64,000 bases of DNA from assembly GCA_010279815.1 (NCBI GenBank), contig QEOQ01000204.1, positions 1,179,561-1,243,560 on the forward strand. Reading direction: 5' to 3'. Below are positions 25,101 to 37,100 of this stretch, piece after piece. Position 1 is the stretch's first letter, and the number at the start of each line of letters is the position of its first letter. The DNA is from Brachionus plicatilis. Taxonomy: Eukaryota; Rotifera; Eurotatoria; Ploima; Brachionidae. The translations under genes were made by a program, and so were the position numbers. The notes below the pieces were generated by a model that saw only the letters and a program-made list of their open reading frames with translations, was not told where the DNA came from and made no database searches.

Positions 25101-26174
25101 GAATTGGCTTTGTTAGATCTAAAACAAAGCCTAAAATTGTAATTCTCTTGAGTGTATTTGTAAGGTATTGTAAAATTTGGTACAAAAATAAGTGAAAAAA
25201 ATTCTAAAAAAATTTCTAGTGGGTTAAAATTTGTTTTATAAATTCAAATAATGTTTCATCACTCTACTAAAACTTTGCAGTTTAACTGGCTTTTTGTTCC
25301 AAATTAGATGATACCGATATTTAAAAAATATTCAATATTTTTCAATTTTTAGACTAAAGAAGTACTACCCACAATGTTATGCGAAGAGGTAGATCTGAAC
25401 CAGGTCAAAAAATTAGATTCAAATTCCTACAATAGAAGCTTAGAGCCCTTAATAACTGATTCATCAATATTTGCTGCTCAGTCAAGCAACGGAACTAGTA
25501 ACTTTACTTCAAGTATTAGCAGTTCAAAACAATTTTTCCCACCCCTAAAACATTCTAAACCGAGTCAAAATTTTAAAAATGAATTGTTTTCAGACGAATC
25601 TTTGATTCAAATGGAAAGGCCTATTCTAAATTTTCACCGAGGAAAAACCGATTTGAAACGCAACATTAGGCAAAATGAGGTTAGATCAACGCCAAAATCA
25701 CCCTTTACGAGATCAAGAACTACTCTTAAAATGAGTCCAAAGTATTTTAAAATCAAATTATAAATTTATTTAGATAATTTTTTTTAAATTAGCCTAAAAA
25801 AATCTGATTCACCAACTAACAGTCAAAATTTTGTTCAGCCGACTGTTTTTTCATTCAGTGTTAAAGACATCTCACCAAAGTTTCCAGTTCTTCCATTGGT
25901 AACAACACAGACTATGCCTCAAAGTTCTTGCTCAACAGATAATCGCTTTTTTCAGCAGAATTTGCTCAATCAGCCTCCTCTAATTCAAAATAAGCAAAGC
26001 AATGGTCTACATAGACCAACAATTGAAAGTAGAACTTCGAATAAATCAGAGAAAAAAAACGATGGAGAATTTCAACTTCAGTATAGATATTTACTAAATA
26101 GAATAAATAAATCTAAAAACTTGGATGATAACATGGGACATTTGATTAGGTCCAATACTTATGTAAATAGATAA
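22102..26174 (+). CDS. Armadillo-repeat plus three fibronectin type III domains, function unknown
   Basis: Eleven exons: 22102-22192, 22256-22557, 22611-22741, 22793-22923, 22968-23235, 23289-23473, 24084-24167, 24220-24918, 24969-25159, 25353-25741, 25793-26174. All phases fit. Exon 9 could instead end at 25138, giving 943 rather than 950 residues. The N-terminal third (exons 1-6) is helical with ARM/HEAT-like repeats, for example LRVSGNSAFVFGTIAE, VWVSSNAALVIAR, GRGMNCAFAIGRLCDTEAGR and CTKNSCYALSCLAVN. Exons 7-8 encode three FN3 domains; the second and third show WEPPSKPNG and WQPPPVISG, and the LQPESSYEISV and LRPDNEYKFEVVA strand motifs. There is no signal peptide or membrane segment, so these FN3 domains look cytoplasmic. 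The C-terminal part is Ser/Asn/Lys-rich and probably disordered. I do not recognise a named orthologue. The first ARM exons have good splice sites and strong coding character. Confidence 0.85.
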
Positions 26175-26217
26175 AATGTTAAATTGTTGTTTTTTTTGTT
26201 GATTAATTTTTATCAAA

Positions 26218-26223
26218 AATAAA
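26218..26223 (+). terminator. Poly(A) signal of the ARM/FN3 gene
   Basis: AATAAA 43 bases after the stop codon, followed by a T-rich stretch. Confidence 0.5.
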
Positions 26224-29200
26224 GAAAATAATTCATTTTCATTTTCATTTTTTTTTCAATAGACCAAAATTAATTTGATAAAAATATGAATAGCTTTTAG
26301 AGATTACATAATTTTATTCAATTTTTTTATCAAAAATAAATAAAAATGTTTTAAACTATTTTTTAACTAATTTACTATAATTTATAAATCGAGTGATCCC
26401 AGTTTGAGATGTAATAAAATAAAATAAAATACAAATAAAATCGATTACAAAATTAATACTTTTTTAACTTCCATTTAATTATTTGATACTGAAAAATTTT
26501 AATTAAACTTTTTTTCTATTCGATCTATGTGTTATGTGCAAGGAGCTACCATAGATGACCTCCTAGTAGGTCACCTCCGCAAGCGAGTTTTGCTGTAGCT
26601 TATATATATTATTTAAATACTATATTTGGAATGCATTGATGCCAACTTTCATTAAATATAAATTTTTTTGTTTTTAATTTTTTTTTCGGCTAATAAAATC
26701 AATTTAAAAAAAAGAAATTATTTGATTTTTGTAATTAATTAAAAAATTATAAAAATCATTTTTCGTTTCGAACTGCCGAAGATCAATATTAAATTATAAA
26801 TCAACCTTTTGCTGTGTGTAGCAATAATTATATTAGCTTATCTTTATTGAGCAAAAGCTACTTCAGTTACAAACAATAAAAATTAATTAGTAATCGTAAT
26901 TTAAATGGTGCATTTTTTGTCTTTTGATAAAAATTTTCATACAATTTTGATAAAACATTAAAAAAGTGCTATGTTTTAAAATTTTATCAAAAAAAATTTA
27001 AAAAAATGGGGCTGAAAAGAAGGCGCAAGTAGTTCGGAGCAGCCTTGGTGGTTGTCTACCTAAATAATTTTTAATTTTTAAACTTAATACAATTTTAAAG
27101 CTGGCATTTTTGTGCACCATTTTAAAAGAAAAAAAGAGGACAATTAATTTTTTATGTATTTAATGAAAGAAGGGAAAAAAAAGAAATAAAATATCAAAAA
27201 GATGATTCGAAACAAACATTACTTGACAAATTTCATTAAAACTTTTTTAACTTTATTTTAATCTTTTTATAAACATTGCCAAAACATGCGTAATTTTTTG
27301 AAATATAATAATAATAATAAGTAATGTTTTTAATCTGAAAAAAATTAAAGGCAAAAAATAATGTTTCATTTGTATGAAAAATAATGTAAATTTATTTTGA
27401 TTTTAGAGCAGTGTGTTGATTTGATTTGAGATTCTTTATATAAAATTTTAGATATTAATAGGTTAAAAATTAAATTTAAAATTTCAATTATATTTTTGTC
27501 CGATCTTGTTGTGTTCGGAAATCTAATTAGGGACTTTTAAAAGCTGTCTTCTATTGAAAACATATCGGGTAAAAAACGTTTTTCAAACTAATTATAGAAA
27601 TTATGAGTACATTAAAGTAGAACAAAATTTTAGTCGAAAAAGTACTAAATCTGATTCGTTTTGTTTAGTTTCTTTTATCAAAAAAATAAATATTTAAAAA
27701 ACAATAATTAAGTATTTTGATTCAAAGTTAAATGTTCTCTTTATTTTATCAAAAAAACAAAGAGTCGAATTTAGAAAAAAATGTTTTTTTCATGGTTTTT
27801 GTACATTTTTTTGTACCTCAATCGCTTTCAGTGTACACTCTAATTTTTTCATCATTTAAAAATTCAACAGGTTATTTTTAAATTTATTCAAAACTTCATA
27901 AATACAAAGCGACCATTTGATTCAAAAAGGTAAATTTTTTACCACAGAAGCTTTATTTTAAATTTATATTTAATTTAAATTTTACATGAAACAAATCTTA
28001 TTATAAATTTATTAATCTTTAAAATTGAATTTGTTGAATAAATTTAGTTATCAAAATTTTATATTTTATTTTTGGTAATTTATTAATAATTAAAATAAAA
28101 TCATTAAAAATTTTTTTCATAAATTTAATCCTTTATCTCAAATCAAGTTTTGTCGAAAAATTAATTAAAGTGCTTTTAAAAATTGTTTTTACTTTTAGCC
28201 TTTAACAAAATGGACCGGATAAATTCAAAATTCAAAGCATGAATGAATTAAATTTTAACTTCAAGTAAAACGCCTCAATTCTGACAATTTGAATTTTCAT
28301 CATCAAGTAATTATTGTGAAATGTAAATTGACCAGTTATTCGCCCTAGGCTTATAATTTACCGAAAATAATCAAAATTAACAAGTTTTAATAATTTATTC
28401 CGAGTGTTGAGGTATTATCAGAATCGGCTATATTAAAAAACGTCAAATTTGTCAAAATATCTTATTTGCTGAAAGTGGTCAATAGAGAATTATATTTAAT
28501 TGAATTTCCATAGAAACAAACAATCATCCTTCAAAAAGCAAACAAGATGATAAGTTTTCTATTTGATGATAAATACTTAAGATTGACAGCAAATCGATGG
28601 AGAGACTGGAACCGGAAAATACAGCACTATCTATCTGGTACTTATCAAGTGACAGTGTAATTGAATTTGTATTCGAAAGTGTCCATCTTTTGATTTGTAA
28701 ATAATTAATAAAATAAATCCGATTTTAATTTTGTTTATCTTAAGATTTTAATCTTGTTATTTTTTTCAGCTAACTTGAACACTAAATTTGAATTGAAAAA
28801 GAAAATAATGTTTTTTTTTTGAGAAAATAGAACTTGAATTTTCGATTAATTTGCAACTAATTATCGATTCTTAATTATTAATTAAAATAACCAGTAGCAT
28901 AGATTATATTTTGTTTGCCCTTAATGTGTCCAATATCAATTCCTCTCGGTTAAATCTAATTAAGTCGTACCCCGAATCAATTTGTCATTTATAAACTTTT
29001 GGAGAAAAAATTTTTTAATCTTAAAATATTAAATATTTTTAGATTAAATAAAAAAAAATTCTTTGTTCTTTTTTTGTATAGTTATGACAAGCTAGAAACC
29101 TTATTTATCTTCGCCAAATCAACTAACTTTTTCATTTATTAAATTTACATAAATAAAAAAAAAACAATGAAATTCAAGCTTAAGGCATTCAGAAAAAAAT

Positions 29201-31187
29201 AGTCAATAATTGACAAAAATAATTATTTAACAAGCTTCAATAGTAATTTTAGATGAGTATCTTAAATTTGACGCCTTTGATTTACTTTTTTGATGAATAC
29301 AAAAAAGAAAACTCTATTTAATAATTACTTGTTGATTATTTAATATTTTTTTTTTCGAAATTACAGCTTAGATATAAGATCGTGTCAACTATGTATTGTT
29401 AACATCATTTCTTATCTAATAATTAAATAAGAAAAATTAGGGGAAACAAAACGGAAATAAAACTAGACTAAAAAAATTAAATAAATATTTGAATTCATTT
29501 TTATTTTACTAGATTTTTAAATCAGCAATTTTTTTTTATTCAAAAGTCCAATCTTTTTTATTTTAATAATCTAATCATTAATTTTTTAAGACAACAGAAA
29601 AGCCAAGTCTTAAATGAAGGATTAAACTATTCGGGCCAACTCTAGGCTAAACCAAATAATTTTTTTTAATTAAAATTAATAAAGCTTAAATAGGTGTTTG
29701 ATTTTAAAATTTTTTATTGATAATTAATAATTTACAAATGAAATTTAAGATTTTTAAGAGTTCGACAATGGCTTGTTTGTCTTCTTATTTAATTTTTTCG
29801 CCAGCATGAAATTCAAATAGTAAAAATAAACTAAATAATTAATGTAAAATATAGTGCAAAATGAGATATTTTTTTCACAAAAATCAAATTATTTCTTTCC
29901 TGTTAGGTCGGATTTTGTGATCACAGTAAGCAAGTCTGAGCAAATAGTGCATTCGAATTTGTTTGTCTATCACAATAAAAACGTGAAAAAAAGTGCTCCT
30001 AGGAGATAATTGGACTAGACACACAAAATCAGCCGCGAAGATTATTATTCAAAATTATCAAATTTTGCCCGAAAATATTTGATCTTTTGCTGGGCAAACA
30101 CAGACAGTCTGACAGGGTTGAGTAGCTGGTCTATCTATTTTGTTTTTTTTTTTTATTACACTTATCGTAATAAGAAAAATATGGAATTAAAATGTCTGAG
30201 ATAAACTATATTTATATAACTGGACTGGAGAGTGAAATTTAATTTTTTTCTAGGCTTTCACTTGGAATTATATTTTAGCAAATAAAATTATTTTTTGTCA
30301 ACTTGAGATTCTGAATCATGTTAAGTTATCAATTGATTGAGTAGACGAATCGTAGAAATTCTAATTATGGACAGTTTATAAAACTTATTAAAACAATGCT
30401 TTGAGCATTAAACAAATGACAAATAAATGTTTCGCTTTATTCCTTTTTCAAGAGGCTTAATTACTTTCGCCCAAGTTGGCAATTTTATGCCCAAATGATT
30501 TCTTGTAAATATTTTTCAAAATTTGCTACTCTAAATACCGCTTAAGAACCTTACGACATTAACTTTGTCAAATCTTGCCAACCGAGTAGTGAAACTAATT
30601 GTTAAAAAAAACACAATTTTTTTTCAAAATAAGTCTCTCAATGGGACATGTTTAAAATAAACATTGATAAGTTCTTAGTCTCAAAGTGATGAAGCGGAGC
30701 TTTAATCTAGGCCTACATTTGAATATATTCAAAAAAGCATAGCATGTAAATAGAAATTTTAAATTTATTTCCTTATCATTTGAGGTCATTTTCGAGTGCT
30801 TTTGAGTCTTATTAAATGAATATTCATTAGAAAACGAAATCTTAGATCGACCAGCACTATAGACCGTTTCATAGCCACTAGCCAAGTTAAATCTAATTAA
30901 AAAAAAAATTTCAGATTAAAATAACAATTTCAATTGTCTTTCTTGTACAAGCAAAATCCTATTGTTTTTAAAGGTAAAAATTTGACTTTAAATTTAAATT
31001 CTGATTTTCAAGTGCTTCCATTTAATAACTTAGCTCGTAGACAAAAATTTTTAAGCAGATTAAATCATCATTTTTCCAAGAAGCCAACCAGAATAAACTT
31101 TCAGGCCTTTTTGAGAGCTCATTCGGGCATGAAAAAAATCCTTGATATTATTTAAAATTTATTTTGTTGTTTAGTTGTAAATATAGA
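26224..31187. other. 5-kb intergenic region upstream of the giant cadherin gene
   Basis: Mostly AT-rich, with a few less AT-rich islands. At 26525-26605 is a palindrome-bearing stretch (GACCTCCTAGTAGGTC at 26559-26574). At 27005-27060 is a GC-rich patch containing TGGTGGTTGTCTACCTAAA. At 29880-30140 lies a longer mixed-composition block. The frame at 30934-31155 is open but has no ATG and may be part of a 5' UTR exon. A TTTAG acceptor ends just before the cadherin ATG, so a non-coding 5' exon or a trans-spliced leader is possible. No complete gene could be supported. Confidence 0.4.
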
Positions 31188-34100
31188 ATGTTAATAATTA
31201 CACAAGTATGTCTGTTGATCTCAATCAATGCAGTTGTGTCCAATGTCATGGATGTCCAGTTTACCAGCCTCGACCAGACAGTATTGCTTTTTGACAAGTC
31301 TATGGTCAAGTCGGACACCAAATTTCAAATTGTTCGCTCTGTGCCTCAAAAATGCGCCATGTCATTTACTTTAATTGATAACTTCACAAATGTTTACCTA
31401 CGCTACAACCACGAATCGAACACTTCCTCATGTTTACTCGAACTAAACAACCAACTAAGCCTCAATGTTGATCTCATGCTAACCAAAACCTTGGTTTTAG
31501 ACCTACATTCGGACCAAATAAATGAGCTTAAATTGAGTGTAGAATACATTTTTAAAATTTTCAATGATTCTGAATATGGACTGATCAACACTGGAATGAA
31601 ACCAAATGGCATTGTGGCAATAGTTCGAATAGTTTATCCAAAAAATGAGTCAGTGGAGCTTAGAATCACTTCATCAAACAAATACTTCCAAATTAAGATG
31701 TTTTTGGCAAATTTTTACATGATCCGGTTGAGTGACCATGCACAAGAGCTGTACCAGCAACACGACAGCGTTGATTTGGGTATCGAAGCTATTTTGGTTC
31801 AATCGGCACAATCAATTCTAACTCAGACATTAAAATTCAAAGTAGTTGACCAAAATCAGCTGAAAATAGATTTTCCTACCAAAGGCATTCTAGATGTTAA
31901 GATCACAGAAAAGATGGCTAATTCACCTGATACGGGTTTGTATGTAACAAAATTGAGTCCAATTCTGAAAGAAGATTTGTTTGAGGAGAAAAATTTGAAA
32001 GAATTTTATTTGAAAAATTTTATTCGAATGAAAATAGAAGCGAGTAATATAGAAGATGACATTTTTGATTTGGACCCGATTGGCGGTCATTTGGTAATAA
32101 AGGCCGGTGTATGTCTGGACCGAGCGCTTTGGACATCTAAATTGAAAACCAACAAAGTTGTGTTTATGCTTAACGTCAGCGCTTTTGACACCAAAAAGTT
32201 GTTCAAATCCAACCATATGCAAATACGGGTTGATCTAATGGATTCAAATGATAATGAGTCCAGATTTTCAAAGCTAGAATACGACATAGATATTTACCAA
32301 AATCAACTTAAACATTTTCGTTCTATGACAAAAAATAGTCAAAAATATTTTTTAATTTTCAGCCAAAGTGTCCATGATTTTGACCATGAGCATAAGCTTT
32401 CAAACTTGGACTACGCCATAGTCGATGTAAGATTAGACAATAAATTTTTTAATAGTCATTTTTTTTTCATGGAAAATACAAATGGAAACCTTTGGCTAGA
32501 CGAAAAAATTTTTCACACAAATATTTTGGCTCATATTTTTAATGTTAAAATCATGGTTAAAGAAAGCGCTAGGCCTGAAGTTAAGTTCAGTTTTATTAAA
32601 TTGAATTTAAAAATTGTTAAAAACTCATTCGATGTGTACAATGGAGAGCCATTGGCAAACGAAATAGATGAGAGGACAAATTATTATTTCGAAGTCGATT
32701 TGGAATGTTTAGCTCAAGTTGGTCAGCTCAAAATTGGACACGTTTATTTAAAACTTTTGAGAGGATTTTTGAATATTAATCTCGAGGAATTTTATCAGCG
32801 ATTTTTCAATTTGACTCTTAGTGAAGACGGTTCACTGAGTCTCAGCTTAAATGAAAATTTTTCAAGCAACAAACAACACTTGAAGAGTGTAAACTTCATA
32901 GAGACATTTTTTTCGTTTTCCACTGCCGAGTCAAAGTCCAAAGAGGCCGCAATTTTTATCCAACTAAACAACCAAGGTGCCGAATTCGACCAAAAAAATT
33001 ACCATCTCTATTTGAACGAAAATTTAAATTCAATTTTAATTGCCAATCTAACTTCCAAGTGTTCACAATTGAGTGCAGCGCAAATAATTGGATTTGGTCA
33101 AAAATTCAAAGCAATAAGCAAAAACAATTTAATTGAGTTGTGGGCAATGGAAGAAATGGATGCGGAAGTAGAAGAGCTAATTGAATTTTTAGTGATAGCC
33201 AAGTGCAAAAAAAATAATCATGATTATTTGATATCAACAACTATTCATCTACATATAAACGATTTGAATGACAATTACCCACATTTTGTCAATCCACCAT
33301 CAAGTGGTTTTACTTTTCACAAAATTTTAAGCTATTCAGATGTTCAAAACAATGAAGATATTTTGCTAACTTATATTCAGGCCTATGATTCAGACCGATC
33401 TAATTTGGATACAAAATATAGCTTGAATAGAACTAGTTTAAAAATAAGTTCAAGCTGTCAAGAATTGTTTAAAATAAGACTTAATTTAAATAAGATTAAC
33501 GGTGAACTGAGTGTTTCGAATCTTTATACAGAATCAAGTTTTAGGCATTGTCAATTTTACTACGAAATCGAAATTTCGGCATCAGACTCAGAAAAAAAAC
33601 AAAATTTGGTGTTTTTTGTAAAAATTGATCTATTCGGACCTGATTTACTTTTTTACAAACAAATAGCTGAAAATGAAACTATTTTCAAAGTTGAATTTGA
33701 ATCAATTGATTATTTTGAGATCGAAAATTGCTGGGTGAATGACCTGCATGCCAGAGATTTAATGTTCTATTTTGTCAAGGAAGACTATTTTTATTTTTAT
33801 TCAAAAAATAAAAGTTTAAATATCAACAAATTCGAGTGTGAATTGACAAGTTCAATAGTGAAGAGCCAACATTCAGTTCCTTGGCTAGTGATTGAATTTT
33901 TAAGATCTGAAAATTTTTCACCAAAAAGTGTACAGCACTTTAATGTTAGCAAATCGTCGCTTTTGACTGAAGATAATTTTATCTTAAATTTGAAAAATCT
34001 CAGTCAAATAGAAGAAAATGGTCTGCTTAAAATTTATAGTCTAAAAGGTGAAAAAATATGGAAAAGTATTTTTTCATTGAATAGCCTCAATGGTGACCTA

Positions 34101-37100
34101 AGAACCAAGTCAGAATTTGAAGATTATCTAGAAGTGGTTCAAATGGTAGATCTTATCACGCTTCAAGTCGAAATCAAAACTTACCAAGTCGGATTAACAA
34201 ATAAGCTAGTTGACAGACAAATAGTCCAAGTCCATTTAAAAGTATTACCAGAGCAGCATTTAAGTCGTTTGGATCAATTATTAGACAAGTTTGAGAATGC
34301 GTTTTTAAATGTTAGCATCAAGTTTGAGAACGAGACTTCTGAATTGAAAATCATGGATTTTGGTTATAAAAAAATGGACGGTCACAATCAGGAATTGGAA
34401 GTAACAATTAATGCTGCATTGGAAATAAACTTTGATGAAACCAATCAAACTATTAATACAAATCCTGATCTATTTAAAATAATCGAGTCTCAAAATCAGT
34501 TGTTTTTGGTCTACAACTCATTTTATGTCAAACGAAGCCCAGTTTTTATCAATTTCAGACTTTATTCTCTCACCCTGAATATTTGTTCAAAAAATATTTT
34601 TCATTTGAATTCGTTTGGTCGAGAGTGTTTTTCAATCACCACTAATCTCAACGTTGTGTTCGATTTCAACCAGAACTATATGACTTTTTTATCAAATTCA
34701 GTTCATAAAAGTTTTATTAAAATCGAGGATTCATTTTACGGTCAAAACTTGGATTTGATTAGTTCAAATACTCCACTAATAGATCTCAAACACCACATAT
34801 TAGGTGCCAATCTTATCGATTGGAAAAGTAAAAGAGAAATACAATTCTCTCTTTCATCAGATGACAATATTCTTATTTTAAATCCACAAGATGGTACCAT
34901 ATTTGTGAAAGACTTAAACTCGATTCCGTCTAATTTTAAGTGTCAAGTTTTAATTAAAAATTCGAACAAAACTTTATCAAGCATGTTTTTATTTTTTCGA
35001 AAATTTCATGTTAACACTAAATTGGCTAGAAACGTGACATTAAGTGATAAATTTAATTCTTGGTACCCTCTATTCGACTTGCAACTGTCTACAATTAATA
35101 AAAAAACTTATGAAAAAATTAAATTTTTAATAAGATGTGAAAATTTAGAGCCCAATTTGTGTGATCAATTGTATAGAATTGACAGATCGGCTGGGCTACT
35201 GACCATGAATGCTTCATTGGCATTTTCTCACCGGATATCCACAGTTAAAATTATAATAGAATTGTCTTTATTTAGTCATAAAATAACTAGCTTTAATATT
35301 TTGTTTAATTTTTTTTATAAATATTTTGACACGATGCCTCTAGTTGAATCAAATTTGGTCAGTTTTATCAATCCATCCCAGGTAAAGCACAGAATTTTTA
35401 TTTTAAATAAAAAAAAATTGGGACACGATGTCTACATTGACATGGAAAGAGTGAAAAATTTAAATACTAATTCATTGGTTTTGGCTCTGGACTATCGCAT
35501 TCAGGTAGACAATTCAGAAAATTATTACATCGAGATTCCCTTTGTTTTTTCCATTGAACCAAATCAGCTGTATTCATTCGATTTTGTGGTCAGATACAGA
35601 AGCAATGGTTCGATATCAGATTTTTTTTTGCGACAATCAATTTTTTTAGTTCGACTGGGATCACCAATTTTATTTTCTGGACCAAGAAAATATTTTAACA
35701 CTGCTGGTTCTAAAAAATTCAAAATCAATTTGAAAAAATTCCTAGATTCAGATGACAAAAGATCTGAACTATTGCAGACCAAATTTATACTCAATCAAGC
35801 AAGCACAATGGAAAAAAATTTCATAGCTCAATGTTCCGTAGACGATTTTTATCTCCACTTAGATTTGGATACTAGAGACCTTGGTCCGATCATTAATCTA
35901 AAATTATACAAGTTCATCACCGACAAACTTTCACTAGAGATAATTAAAGTGTTAGAATACAACATTTTGATGGAAACATTTGACTGGGATCTAAAAAAAC
36001 CCTCGGTCCATCAGCTGATCAAGAATTATTTTATAAATATAAATCTTTTAAAAAGTGAAATAATTGACAAATCAGCGGATAATCCTTTTGATATTTTGAT
36101 ACATGAAATTGGTTCAAATAATGGTCCAAGAAATTTAATCGAATTTTCAATCGTCTATAATGAGAATATTCCATTCGAAATTGGAAAATATACGGGCAAG
36201 CTCTATTACCTACCAAGTGAAGATGGGAAAAATTTTGATGCATTTTATGAAAAAAATTACGAATTTCAAATAGCTGCCACTGATTTAGACGGCAATACAG
36301 CTCAATTGATTGTCCAGTTCAAATTATTCGATGATGATCCAATTTCGTATTTTGGCCATAAACTAAACCAATTTATTCAAGTAAAAGGCCATTTAGTGGA
36401 TAAGCAAATCATTGGGAAAATAGATTTAGGGAACGCTTTGGAAAAAAATATTTACAAAAATTTTAGTGAATTGTTAAGCACCTATTATCAATGGAAAATA
36501 AACTACAAGATTATAAATTCGGAGAGAAATTTTATTATTGATTCTAAAACGGGTCTGATTTTTGCTAATAATTTAATTCTATCAAACAAGAGTGGACAAT
36601 TTTATCAATTAAAAGTTGAAGTAAATGCAGAATTTAGGCAAAAAAAAATTTCAATACAAATTTATGCTTACGTCGTTCCCGAAAATCAAAAATACTCAAT
36701 GGACATTTTTGAATTTGGTAAAAAAAAATTCAAATTTATTTCGAATGAGTCAAGGGCTCAGTTTAGTCTAAAAACTAAACATTCATCATTCAACATGGAC
36801 CGACGTTTTCGAATAATCGACAAACCTGGCTTAAACTGTCAAGTGAATACTGTTTCAGGCATTTTAGACTGCACGAATAATGGTCATGGAAAAATTAATT
36901 TTTATGTTTTGGTCTATAATTCTAAAATTGTAAACACTTATGATATAGCAAGGGTAAATTTTTATGATTTTTTTGTAATAATTATTTTAAACTGAAAATA
37001 AAAGGTTGAAGTAAAATTTTTAAGAAAATCAATTATTGAACAAAAACCAAAATATCGAGAGATAAAAAATTTACAACTTAATGTCGAATATGTGCCCAAA

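Noticed and set aside
30652..30885. Minus-strand 77-codon ORF upstream of the cadherin gene
   Set aside because: It has an ATG, but no recognisable motif, no splice partners and basic low-information composition; could not be supported as a gene.
30934..31155. Plus-strand 73-codon frame upstream of the cadherin gene
   Set aside because: No ATG start and splice-like sites within it; treated as possible 5' UTR rather than coding.
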